DNA from: Simplicispira sp. 125 | Lineage (GTDB): Bacteria; Pseudomonadota; Gammaproteobacteria; Burkholderiales; Burkholderiaceae_C | DNA length: 64,000 nt | Direction: 5' to 3' | NCBI RefSeq assembly: GCF_003096555.1 | Contig: NZ_QEKM01000001.1 | Span: forward strand, 1 to 64,000 | Shown: one piece after another, positions 56,171 to 64,000 of the stretch | How the letters are laid out: the number at the start of each line of letters is the position of its first letter | Position numbering within the stretch: the first letter of the stretch is position 1 | Made by a program: the position numbers and the translations under genes | The notes under the pieces: generated by a model | What the model was told of the DNA's origin: nothing | Seen by the model: only the letters and a program-made list of their open reading frames with translations | Databases searched by the model: none

Positions 56171-57871
56171 ATGACAAACGAAGAAATCCTCGCTCAATTT
56201 GGTCCGCGCGAAGCCATGGAATACGACGTGGTGGTCGTGGGCGGTGGCCCCGGTGGCCTGGCCACGGCCATCCGCCTCAAGCAGTTGGCGGCTGAACGCG
56301 GCCAGGATGTCTCGGTCGTGGTGCTCGAAAAAGGCTCGGAGCCCGGCGCGCACATCCTCTCGGGCGCCATCATGGACCCCAAGGCTTTGACCGAGCTGAT
56401 TCCTGACTGGAAAGAGCGCGGCGCGCCTTTGAACCAGCCAGTGACCGAAGACGCCTACATGTTCCTGAGCGAGCGCTCGGGCTTTCGTGTGCCCAACATG
56501 GTGCTGCCCCCATTTGCGCACAACCACGGCAACTACATCGTCAGCCTGGGCAACGTCAGCAAATGGATGGCCGAGCAGGCCGAGGCCCTGGGCGTGGAAA
56601 TCTTCCCCGGTTTTGCCGCCGCCGAGGTGCTCTACAACGAACAAGGCGCCGTCAAGGGCGTGGCCACCGGCAACATGGGCGTGGGCAAGGAAGGTGAACC
56701 CACGGGCGACTTCCAGCTGGGCATGGAACTGCACGCCAAGTACACCGTGTTTGCCGAAGGTGCACGCGGCCACCTGGGCAAGCAGTTGATCGCACGCTAC
56801 AAGCTCGATGAAAACCGCGACCCCCAAAGCTTTGGCATCGGCATCAAGGAGCTGTGGGAAATCGACCCGCCCCGCCACCAGCCCGGCTTTGTCATGCACT
56901 CCGCCGGCTGGCCCATGGACAGCAGTACCTATGGCGGCGCCTTCATGTACCACATGGAGGACAACAAGGTGGCTGTGGGCTTTGTCACCGGCCTGGGCTA
57001 CACCAACCCCTACCTGAGCCCGTTCGAAGAATTCCAGCGCTGGAAGACGCACCCCAACGTCCGCTACTACTTCGAAAACGCCCAGGGCGAAATCACGGCC
57101 AAGCGCCTGTCGTATGGCGCGCGCGCCATCAACGCCAGCGGCATCAACTCGCTCCCCAAGACAGTGTTCCCGGGCGGTGCGCTGGTGGGCTGCAATGCCG
57201 GCTACCTGAACGTCAGCCGCATCAAGGGCAGCCACGCAGCCATCAAGACCGGCAAGCTGGCCGCCGAAGCCGCGTTTGATGCCATCGTGGCCGGTCGCCA
57301 GCATGACGAACTGAGCGCCTACCCCAAGGCTTTCGAGGCCAGCTGGCTGCACACCGAGCTGAACAAAGACCGCAACTTCAAGAACTGGTTCAAATACGGC
57401 CTGACCACGGCCACGCTGATGAACGGTTTCGAGCATTTCGTGCTGCGCGGCCATATTCCATGGACGCTGCACCGCGACAAGCCCGACCACGCCTACCTCA
57501 AGCCGGCCAGCGAGTGCAAGCCCATCGTCTACCCCAAGCCCGACGGCAAGCTCACCTTCGACCGGCTCTCGAGCGTGTTCATCAGCAACACCAACCACGC
57601 TGAAAACCAGCCTTCGCACCTCACGCTCAAGGATGCCAGCGTGCCGGTCCAGATCAACCTGGCAAAGTACGCCGGGCCCGAAGCCCGCTATTGCCCCGCT
57701 GGTGTGTACGAGTTCGTGCCCGACGAAGCCAAGGGCGGCAACGCGCAGCGCCTGCAGATCAACGCGCAGAACTGCGTGCACTGCAAGACCTGCGATATCA
57801 AGGACCCGACGCAGAACATCGTGTGGGTCACGCCCGAAGGCGGCGGCGGACCGAACTACTCGGGCATGTAG
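56171..57871 (+). CDS. Electron transfer flavoprotein-ubiquinone oxidoreductase
   Basis: 566-residue ETF-QO: FAD-binding V-V-V-V-G-G-G-P-G-G-L (motif at 24-29), membrane-associated quinone region, and C-terminal [4Fe-4S] ligands C-P-A-G-V-Y-E-F, then C-V-H-C-K-T-C-D-I-K-D-P. Passes electrons from ETF, reduced by the acyl-CoA dehydrogenases of this cluster, to ubiquinone. Start at 56171, nine bases after the thiolase stop. Its presence in the cluster argues for respiratory use of the pathway. Confidence 0.95.
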   Translation: MTNEEILAQFGPREAMEYDVVVVGGGPGGLATAIRLKQLAAERGQDVSVVVLEKGSEPGAHILSGAIMDPKALTELIPDWKERGAPLNQPVTEDAYMFLSERSGFRVPNMVLPPFAHNHGNYIVSLGNVSKWMAEQAEALGVEIFPGFAAAEVLYNEQGAVKGVATGNMGVGKEGEPTGDFQLGMELHAKYTVFAEGARGHLGKQLIARYKLDENRDPQSFGIGIKELWEIDPPRHQPGFVMHSAGWPMDSSTYGGAFMYHMEDNKVAVGFVTGLGYTNPYLSPFEEFQRWKTHPNVRYYFENAQGEITAKRLSYGARAINASGINSLPKTVFPGGALVGCNAGYLNVSRIKGSHAAIKTGKLAAEAAFDAIVAGRQHDELSAYPKAFEASWLHTELNKDRNFKNWFKYGLTTATLMNGFEHFVLRGHIPWTLHRDKPDHAYLKPASECKPIVYPKPDGKLTFDRLSSVFISNTNHAENQPSHLTLKDASVPVQINLAKYAGPEARYCPAGVYEFVPDEAKGGNAQRLQINAQNCVHCKTCDIKDPTQNIVWVTPEGGGGPNYSGM

Positions 57872-57929
57872 CACAGCGCGATGGGAGAATGTCGGTTATT
57901 ACGGCATTCTTTTTCACAGGTAAATCCCC

Positions 57930-58355
57930 ATGGCAGGTTTGAAACCGGGCGCGCCCACGCCCCAGTCGATCACGGTGCATGAACAATCGCGCGTGCTGGA
58001 GGTGGTGTTCTCCGACGGCGCGGCCTTTCGCCTGCCGTTTGAATTGCTACGTGTGTATTCCCCTTCCGCCGAGGTGATGGGCCATGGTCCAGGCCAGGAA
58101 GTGCTGCAGACGGGCAAGCGCGAAGTGACGCTGGTCGGTCTGGAGCCGGTGGGTAACTATGCTGTGCAGCCCGCATTTTCCGACGGCCACGACAGCGGCA
58201 TTTTTACGTGGGACTACCTGTACGAACTTGGCCAGCGCCAGGACGCGATGTGGCAGGCCTACCTTGCCCGCCTCGAGGCCGCAGGCGCGGACCGCGATGC
58301 ACCCATGCCCTCTAAAGCCACGCGCCAGTCCGGTTCGGGCTGTTCCAGTCATTGA
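57930..58355 (+). CDS. DUF971 domain protein
   Basis: 141 residues of the DUF971 family (also called gamma-butyrobetaine hydroxylase-like N-terminal domain). Seen: L-E-V-V-F-S-D-G-A-A-F-R-L-P-F-E-L-L-R, V-G-N-Y-A-V-Q-P-A-F-S-D-G-H-D-S-G-I-F-T-W. No clear metal site is complete in this sequence alone. Upstream of ubiE, as in many betaproteobacteria; function unestablished. Confidence 0.88.
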   Translation: MAGLKPGAPTPQSITVHEQSRVLEVVFSDGAAFRLPFELLRVYSPSAEVMGHGPGQEVLQTGKREVTLVGLEPVGNYAVQPAFSDGHDSGIFTWDYLYELGQRQDAMWQAYLARLEAAGADRDAPMPSKATRQSGSGCSSH

Positions 58356-58377
58356 AAACCGAGCAGCATTCGCTACT

Positions 58378-58428
58378 TTATTGATAGCTATTAGCGCTTT
58401 ATAGTCGGGCGCTCCGGCCATTTTTTCC
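58378..58428 (+). repeat. Family A repeat between DUF971 gene and ubiE
   Basis: TTGATAGCTATTAGCGCTT (stem 58393-58399), loop, GGGCGCT (58407-58413), then CCATTTTTTCC. AGCT box, both arms and T-tract recognisable. Confidence 0.7.
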
Positions 58429-58488
58429 TTTAAATCAGATAACCAACGGTATCGCAGGGTTGTCCTGATAACAGATAGCATCTAAACC

Positions 58489-59220
58489 ATGAGCACCACG
58501 CATTTCGGATTCCAGTCGGTCGACGAGAAAGACAAGGCTCGCCATGTGCGTGGCGTGTTTGATTCGGTTGCGTCCAAGTACGACGTGATGAACGACCTGA
58601 TGTCTGGCGGCCTGCACCGTGCCTGGAAGGCCTACGCCGTGATGGTGGCCAACCTGCGCGAAGGCAGCCAGGTGCTCGACATTGCCGGCGGCACGGGCGA
58701 TCTTTCGTTGGCCTTTGCCCGCAAGGTGGGCGCCACGGGCCGTGTGGTGCACACCGACATCAACGAAGCCATGCTGCGCGTGGGCCGTGACCGCCTGATC
58801 GATGCCGGTGTGCTGCTGCCCACCCTGGTGTGCGACGCCGAGAGCCTGCCTTTCCCTGACCAGCACTTTGATGTGGTCAGCGTGGCCTTTGGACTGCGCA
58901 ACATGACGCACAAGGATGTGGCGCTGAAGGAAATGTGCCGTGTGCTCAAACCCGGCGGCAAGCTGCTGGTGCTGGAATTCTCCAAGGTGGCGCGGCCGTT
59001 GGCAAAGGCGTACGACTGGTATTCCTTCAACATCCTGCCCCGCATTGGCAAGATGATCACTGGCGACGCCGACAGCTACCGCTACCTGGCCGAATCGATC
59101 CGCATGCACCCGGACCAGGATGAACTCAAAGCCATGCTGCACCGGGCCGGTTTTGGCCATGTGGACTATCACAACATGACGGGCGGTGTCGTTGCCCTGC
59201 ATGTGGGTATCAAATGTTGA
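58489..59220 (+). CDS. ubiE: Ubiquinone/menaquinone C-methyltransferase UbiE
   Basis: 243-residue SAM-dependent methyltransferase that C-methylates the quinone ring. Motif [12 protein letters not shown] and post-motifs [12 protein letters not shown] and [12 protein letters not shown] are standard UbiE. N-terminus [11 protein letters not shown]. First of ubiE / Tim44 / ubiJ / ubiB. Confidence 0.97.
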   Translation: MSTTHFGFQSVDEKDKARHVRGVFDSVASKYDVMNDLMSGGLHRAWKAYAVMVANLREGSQVLDIAGGTGDLSLAFARKVGATGRVVHTDINEAMLRVGRDRLIDAGVLLPTLVCDAESLPFPDQHFDVVSVAFGLRNMTHKDVALKEMCRVLKPGGKLLVLEFSKVARPLAKAYDWYSFNILPRIGKMITGDADSYRYLAESIRMHPDQDELKAMLHRAGFGHVDYHNMTGGVVALHVGIKC

Positions 59221-59239
59221 AAACCAGGAGACCTCCGAC

Positions 59240-60232
59240 ATGAAAAAACTCTTGCCTGCTTTGTTCGTGGCCTTCCTATTGATGGTTCAGCCCGATGCGC
59301 AAGCCCGGCGCATGGGCGGCGGAAAATCGTTCGGCCAGCAGTCGAGCAACGTGACGCAGCGCAATGCCGCACCGGCGGCGCCTGCCCAGAACGCCAACAA
59401 TGCTGCTGCCAAGCCTGGCGCACCGGCAGCGGCCCCCGCAGCCGCAGCGCCCAGGAAGCCTTGGGGTGCCATGCTCGGTGGCCTGGCCGCTGGCTTGGGC
59501 CTGGCCTGGCTAGCCCATTCGCTGGGTCTGGGAGCCGGGTTTGGCCAGTTCCTGCTGATTGCCTTGATGGCCATGGCGGCGTTTGCGGTGTTCAAGATGT
59601 TCATGCGCTCCCGCAAGGGGCCTGGCGCAGGCCAGGGCGGCTCGCCATTGGCCTTCCAGGGAGCAGGCTCCTCGACCCCCGAAGGCGCCTATGCCCCCAA
59701 AGATTACAGCCCCGACAAGGTAGGCAACGACGCCTCGGCACGACCCTGGGAGCGCAGCAGCATGGCTTTTGATGCCCAGCGCCAGGCCAGCGGCGGTAAT
59801 GGCGTGGTGATCGGCTCGGCTTTGGCCGGGTCGCAAAACTGGGGTGTGCCCGAAGGTTTTGACGTGGCGGGCTTTACCGAAGCGGCCAAACGCAACTTCA
59901 TCACGCTGCAGGCCGCCTGGGACCGCTCCGACATCGCCACGCTGCGCTCCATGATGACCGACGCCATGCTGGACGAAATTCGCACCCAGCTGGCAGAGCG
60001 CGAAACCCATGGTGGCGAGCATCCCAACCAGACCGATGTGGTCATGATCGAGGCCCAGTTGCTGGGCATCGAAGAATTGGACGAAGGCTACATGGCCAGC
60101 ATCGAGTTCTCCGGCATGATCCGCGAAGACGCTTCGGCGGGCCCCAGCCCGTTCCGCGAAGTCTGGAACATGACCAAGGCCAAGAGTGGCTCGTCAGGCT
60201 GGCTGGTGTCCGGGGTGCAAGCATTGCAGTGA
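59240..60232 (+). CDS. Tim44-like domain protein
   Basis: 330 residues. Signal-like N-terminus (about 1-21, D-A-Q-A), an Ala/Pro/Asn-rich linker, two membrane segments (about 78-95 and 98-114), and a C-terminal Tim44-like domain (about 205-330) with L-R-S-M-M-T and E-I-R-T-Q-L. Mitochondrial Tim44 tethers Hsp70 to the translocon; the bacterial role is unknown. The gene lies between ubiE and ubiJ-ubiB, so a link to ubiquinone synthesis at the membrane is conceivable. AGGAG precedes the ATG at 59240. Confidence 0.87.
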   Translation: MKKLLPALFVAFLLMVQPDAQARRMGGGKSFGQQSSNVTQRNAAPAAPAQNANNAAAKPGAPAAAPAAAAPRKPWGAMLGGLAAGLGLAWLAHSLGLGAGFGQFLLIALMAMAAFAVFKMFMRSRKGPGAGQGGSPLAFQGAGSSTPEGAYAPKDYSPDKVGNDASARPWERSSMAFDAQRQASGGNGVVIGSALAGSQNWGVPEGFDVAGFTEAAKRNFITLQAAWDRSDIATLRSMMTDAMLDEIRTQLAERETHGGEHPNQTDVVMIEAQLLGIEELDEGYMASIEFSGMIREDASAGPSPFREVWNMTKAKSGSSGWLVSGVQALQ

Positions 60233-60282
60233 TTTGCGGTCAATCCGTGCAGTAGGCGCGGTTCAGGGAATAATCGGGGACT

Positions 60283-60846
60283 ATGGCAACACAGTCCCCT
60301 TTTTCTTTTCTTGGCAGCGTGTTCGAGCGCGTCGCCGCTGGTCCGCAGCCCCCGCAATGGCTGGTGCACGAGATGCAGCACCGCGTGGTGCTGTTGCTCA
60401 ACCATGTGCTGATGCAGGAACCCGCGGCCACCCAGCGCCTGCTGCCCCGGCGGGGTCGCGTGGTGCGTGTGCAGTGGCGTCAGTTCTTCATGGCGCTGCA
60501 AATCACCCCCGCCGGTCTGTTCGACAAGGCCGCTGAGGGTGCTACGCCGGACCTGCGGCTGGAAGTGACGCAAACCTCGCCGCTGGATTTGGCCCAGGCC
60601 GCGCTGCGCGGTGACCGCCCAACGGTGCGTATTGACGGAGATGTGCAATTTGCCGGTGACATCCAGTGGCTGGCCGACAACCTGCGCTGGGAGCTGGAGG
60701 AGGATCTCGCTCGGCTGCTGGGCGATGTGCCGGCGCACACCTTGGCCAGCATTGCGCGCGGCGCGATGCAAGCCCTGCGCGGATTTGTGCAAAGCCGTGC
60801 GCCCGGCAGCGCCTCTGCGTGGTCTGCGGACCGCACCATTCCATGA
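60283..60846 (+). CDS. ubiJ: Ubiquinone biosynthesis accessory factor UbiJ
   Basis: 187-residue protein with an SCP2-like lipid-binding domain ([15 protein letters not shown]) and a helical C-terminal part, fitting UbiJ, which organises the Ubi complex on hydrophobic precursors. Overlaps ubiB by 4 bp, the conserved ubiE-ubiJ-ubiB context. Confidence 0.9.
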   Translation: MATQSPFSFLGSVFERVAAGPQPPQWLVHEMQHRVVLLLNHVLMQEPAATQRLLPRRGRVVRVQWRQFFMALQITPAGLFDKAAEGATPDLRLEVTQTSPLDLAQAALRGDRPTVRIDGDVQFAGDIQWLADNLRWELEEDLARLLGDVPAHTLASIARGAMQALRGFVQSRAPGSASAWSADRTIP

Positions 60847-62411
60847 AGCGCTTCTTTCGTGGCGCCACCATTGTCTGGGTGGTGCTGCGCTTTGGCCTTG
60901 ACGAGTTGGTGCTGACCAGCTTCCAGAAACCTTGGCTGCGCCTGCTGGCCCGCATCGTTTCTGTGGGGCGCGATCTCAGTGCCCCCCGGGGCCAGCGCCT
61001 GCGCGAGGCGCTCGAACGGCTGGGCCCCATTTTTGTCAAGTTTGGGCAGGTGCTGTCCACGCGGCGCGACCTCATGCCGCCCGATATTGCCGACGAACTG
61101 GCCCACCTGCAGGACCGCGTTCCCCCGTTTGACTCGGCCGTGGCCGTCGCCACCATCGAGCGGGCTTTTCGCCGCCCCGTGGCCGAGGTTTTTGAGTCGT
61201 TCGAGCGCGAGCCCGTGGCCAGCGCCTCCATTGCCCAGGTGCATTTCGCCACGCTGCGCGATCGCCATGGGGCGCTGCACAAGGTCGCGGTGAAGGTGTT
61301 GCGTCCAGGGATGCTGCCGGTCATCGAGAAGGATCTCAGCCTCATGCGCATGATGGCGGGCTGGGTCGAGAGCTTGTCGGCCGACGGCAAGCGCCTCAAG
61401 CCGCGCGAGGTGGTGGCCGAGTTCGACAACTACCTCCACGACGAGCTGGACCTGGTGCGCGAGGCGGCCAATGCCGCGCAACTGCGGCGGAACATGGAGG
61501 GGCTGAACCTGGTGGAAGTGCCCATCATCCACTGGGATTTCTGCCACCCTGAGGTGATGGTGATGGAGCGCATGAATGGCGTACCCATCAGCCAGGTGCA
61601 GCGCCTGCGCGATGCGGGGGTGGATATCCCGAAACTGGCGCGCGATGGCGTCACCATTTTCTTCACGCAGGTGTTCCGTGACGGCTTTTTTCACGCCGAC
61701 ATGCACCCCGGCAACATCCAGGTCAGCCTGGACCCGGCCACCTTTGGGCGTTACATTTCGCTCGACTTTGGCATCGTCGGCACTCTGACAGAATCGGACA
61801 AGGAATACCTGGCGCAAAACTTTGCGGCCTTTTTCCGGCGCGACTACAAGCGCGTGGCCGAGTTGCACATCGAGAGCGGCTGGGTGCCACCGGGCACGCG
61901 GATCAATGAACTCGAAGGGGCCATTCGCACCGTGTGTGAGCCGTATTTCGACCGTCCGCTCAAGGAAATTTCGCTGGGCATGGTGCTCATGCGCCTGTTC
62001 CAGACCTCGCGGCGCTTCAATGTAGAGATTCAGCCGCAGCTCGTGCTGCTGCAAAAAACATTGCTCAACATTGAGGGGCTGGGCCGCCAGCTCGATCCGA
62101 ATTTGGACCTGTGGAGCACAGCCAAGCCTTTTCTGGAAAAGTGGATGCTCGACCAGCTTGGCCCCCAGCGCTTCAAGCGGGAACTGCGCGCCCAGGCGCC
62201 GCACTACGCCAAAATTTTGCCCGCGCTGCCACGGCTTCTGCATGATCACTTGCAGCGCCAGCCTGCGCTGGAGCAAAACCGTGAGCTGCTCGAGCTGCTC
62301 AAGGAGCAGCGGCATACCAACCGCCTGTTGCAAGGTCTGGTGTATGTCTGTATCGGCTTTGTGCTGGGCCTGATTGTCATGCAGGCCATCGTGCGGGTCA
62401 GCCTTTTCTAG
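60843..62411 (+). CDS. ubiB: Ubiquinone biosynthesis kinase-like ATPase UbiB
   Basis: 522-residue ABC1/ADCK-type atypical kinase. The family K-x-G-Q motif appears in [16 protein letters not shown], followed by the A-rich loop A-S-A-S-I-A-Q-V and D-M-H-P-G-N-I. C-terminal membrane segment ([15 protein letters not shown]). Helps extract quinone precursors from the membrane. Start at 60843 overlapping ubiJ. A 7-bp hairpin (CGCCTGT/ACAGGCG, 62432-62454) follows but lacks a T-run. Confidence 0.96.
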   Translation: MKRFFRGATIVWVVLRFGLDELVLTSFQKPWLRLLARIVSVGRDLSAPRGQRLREALERLGPIFVKFGQVLSTRRDLMPPDIADELAHLQDRVPPFDSAVAVATIERAFRRPVAEVFESFEREPVASASIAQVHFATLRDRHGALHKVAVKVLRPGMLPVIEKDLSLMRMMAGWVESLSADGKRLKPREVVAEFDNYLHDELDLVREAANAAQLRRNMEGLNLVEVPIIHWDFCHPEVMVMERMNGVPISQVQRLRDAGVDIPKLARDGVTIFFTQVFRDGFFHADMHPGNIQVSLDPATFGRYISLDFGIVGTLTESDKEYLAQNFAAFFRRDYKRVAELHIESGWVPPGTRINELEGAIRTVCEPYFDRPLKEISLGMVLMRLFQTSRRFNVEIQPQLVLLQKTLLNIEGLGRQLDPNLDLWSTAKPFLEKWMLDQLGPQRFKRELRAQAPHYAKILPALPRLLHDHLQRQPALEQNRELLELLKEQRHTNRLLQGLVYVCIGFVLGLIVMQAIVRVSLF

Positions 62412-62517
62412 GGGTTTGCGCCCAATGTCCCGCCTGTGCCACACGGACAGGCGTGGGTTGCGCAGATAATGCGCGTCGTTTTCTTTTAACCCACATCACC
62501 TCACAGCGGAGCGGCGC

Positions 62518-63972
62518 ATGCTGGTCACTTTCATCGTTCTGTATTTGCTGGCATCGATCGGCATCGGGCTGTATGCGGCGACCCGTGTGCACAACACGGC
62601 CGACTACGCCGTCGCGGGGCGCAGCCTGCCCCTGGCGGTGGTGATTGCCACCACCTTTGCCACCTGGTTTGGATCGGAGACGGTGCTGGGGGTGTCTGCC
62701 CGGTTTGTCGAAGGCGGGCTGGGGGAAGTGGTGGAAGACCCGTTTGGCGCCTCGATGTGCTTGATCCTGGTGGGCCTGTTCTTTGCTTACCGCCTGTACC
62801 AGAAAAACCTGATCACCCTGGGCGATTACTACCGCCTGCGCTTTGGCCGCACCATCGAGGTGGTGTGCTCGGGCATCATCATTTTCAGTTATCTGGGCTG
62901 GGTGGCCGCGCAGATCACGGCGCTGGGTCTGGTGTTCAACCTGCTGACCCAAGGGACGATCTCGGTCACGGCCGGCATGGTGCTGGGCACGGCCATTGTG
63001 CTGGTCTACACCTTGTATGGTGGGATGTGGTCTGTGGCGCTGACCGATTTTGTGCAGATGATCGTGATTGCGCTGGGCCTTATTGCCATCGCCTGGTTTG
63101 CCGCCGATCTGGCGGGTGGCGCAGGCAAGGTGGTCGACTTTGCGGCGCGTGAAGGCAAGTTTCATTTCTTTCCGCAAAATGGCGGGCTCAAGGAATGGAC
63201 CTTTTTCTTTGCCGCCGCCATCACCATGATGCTGGGCTCGATTCCGCAGCAGGATGTGTTCCAGCGCGTCATGTCGTCCAATAGTGCCCGCACGGCACGC
63301 ATTGGCCCGGTCATCGGTGGCGCGCTTTACCTGTTGTTCGCCTTTATCCCGATGTTCGTTGTGACGGCCGCTGTGCTGATCATGCCCGAAACAGCGCAGG
63401 CGCTGCTCAGAGACGACCCCCAAAAGGTGCTGCCCACGCTGGTGATGGAGCGCATGCCTTTGGCTCTGCAGATTGCTTTTTTTGGGGCGCTGCTGTCGGC
63501 CATCATGTCCACGGCATCGGCCACCTTGCTGGCCCCTTCCACCACTTTTGTCGAGAACATCCTGCGCAACCTGCGTCCGGGCATGAGCGATGCCGTCACG
63601 CTCAAAGCCATGCGTATTTCGGTGCTGGTGTTCACGGCCTGCGTGCTGACTTATGCGATCACCATGCAGGGCACATCGATCTATGAAATGGTGTCAGGCG
63701 CCTACCAGGTGCCTTTGGTCGGTGCGTTCGTACCGCTGGTTTTTGGCCTGTACTGGAAACGCGCTACCTCCCAGGGGGCGTTGGCGGCAGTGAGCCTGGG
63801 GCTGGGCGTGTGGCTGCTGTTCGTGGCCAGCCCCATGCTCTCAGAGGCGTTTCCGCAGCAACTGGCGGGCGTGCTGGCTGCCGTGGTGGGCATGGTGGCG
63901 GGGTCGTTGGCGCCCCAGTTCATCCCCAACCACAAGGGCCAGGTACACCACTACGAGGGCAGCGCCGCCTGA
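62518..63972 (+). CDS. Sodium:solute symporter family protein
   Basis: 484-residue membrane protein of the SSS family with about 13 hydrophobic segments. Family-typical pieces: A-D-Y-A-V-A-G-R-S-L-P near the N-terminus, A-T-W-F-G-S-E-T, Y-T-L-Y-G-G-M-W-S-V, and S-A-I-M-S-T-A-S-A-T-L-L-A-P in the Na2 region. Substrate not readable; relatives move organic acids, amino acids or osmolytes. GGAG precedes the ATG at 62518. Confidence 0.88.
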   Translation: MLVTFIVLYLLASIGIGLYAATRVHNTADYAVAGRSLPLAVVIATTFATWFGSETVLGVSARFVEGGLGEVVEDPFGASMCLILVGLFFAYRLYQKNLITLGDYYRLRFGRTIEVVCSGIIIFSYLGWVAAQITALGLVFNLLTQGTISVTAGMVLGTAIVLVYTLYGGMWSVALTDFVQMIVIALGLIAIAWFAADLAGGAGKVVDFAAREGKFHFFPQNGGLKEWTFFFAAAITMMLGSIPQQDVFQRVMSSNSARTARIGPVIGGALYLLFAFIPMFVVTAAVLIMPETAQALLRDDPQKVLPTLVMERMPLALQIAFFGALLSAIMSTASATLLAPSTTFVENILRNLRPGMSDAVTLKAMRISVLVFTACVLTYAITMQGTSIYEMVSGAYQVPLVGAFVPLVFGLYWKRATSQGALAAVSLGLGVWLLFVASPMLSEAFPQQLAGVLAAVVGMVAGSLAPQFIPNHKGQVHHYEGSAA

Positions 63973-64000
63973 ATGCAGTGCAGGCACGCCCTTGATTTTG

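Noticed and set aside
62432..62454. CGCCTGT/ACAGGCG hairpin after ubiB as a terminator
   Set aside because: Short stem and no T-tract immediately after it.

Overview
The window looks like a chromosome segment of a high-GC betaproteobacterium of the Comamonadaceae, probably close to Acidovorax. The reasons are the housekeeping gene orders (pilB-pilC-pilD-coaE-zapD-yacG; ispB / rplU-rpmA-obg-proB; ubiE-Tim44-ubiJ-ubiB), the DUF3683-type FAD/Fe-S oxidoreductase, and two dispersed repeat families of a kind I associate with Comamonadaceae intergenic DNA. The family assignment is inference; no rRNA is present. I see no insertion sequence, prophage, CRISPR array or plasmid function, and no gene-free stretch reaches 300 bases.

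Layout. 1-27 kb is core chromosome: a DciA-like protein, an M23 peptidase, secA, argJ, a DUF815 ATPase, mutT, then on the minus strand the type IV pilus assembly genes pilB-pilC-pilD with coaE, zapD and yacG, a tRNA-Pro(CGG), ispB, then rplU-rpmA-obg-proB, rppH, proS, a lytic transglycosylase, a CNNM/CorC-type protein, an orphan AAA ATPase, grxD, prmC-prfA and hemA. 27-32.2 kb is a complete minus-strand ugpBAECQ glycerol-3-phosphate/glycerophosphodiester uptake operon, with a good 18-bp Pho box and a well-placed -10 ahead of ugpB. 32.5-38.2 kb holds serA, a 1305-residue FAD/Fe-S oxidoreductase and a HIT protein.

38.2-57.9 kb is the most distinctive part: an alicyclic-acid catabolic island. 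On the right, divergent from a MarR gene, lie badH-badI-aliB-aliA-badK homologues, the known set for cyclohexanecarboxylate activation, desaturation, hydration, oxidation and hydrolytic ring opening to pimeloyl-CoA. A five-gene branched-chain-type ABC transporter, an MDR oxidoreductase, a PcaF-like thiolase and an ETF:quinone oxidoreductase follow. On the left, divergent from a LysR gene, lie a 3-hydroxyacyl-CoA dehydrogenase and two acyl-CoA dehydrogenases resembling the pimeloyl-CoA beta-oxidation set (PimF/PimC/PimD). The PimF-like protein has lost its enoyl-CoA hydratase half. Each divergent regulator gap contains a clear palindrome placed over a promoter.

57.9-64 kb: a DUF971 protein, ubiE, a Tim44-domain protein, ubiJ and ubiB (ubiquinone biosynthesis), and a sodium:solute symporter.

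Two repeat families are the least explained structure. Family A (about 40-60 bp, AGCT followed by a hairpin of the type AACGCTT-N7-AAGCGTT, with A/T-rich flanks) occurs about twelve times, mostly between genes. One copy lies in frame inside the 1305-residue oxidoreductase gene, and others supply the stop codons of mutT, yacG and hemA. Family B (83 bp, GC-rich) is a tandem pair between ugpA and ugpE and a single copy between badH and badI. Every copy carries a short ATG-initiated reading frame whose TGA overlaps the next ATG as ATGA, so the copies could act as translational-coupling cassettes inside operons.
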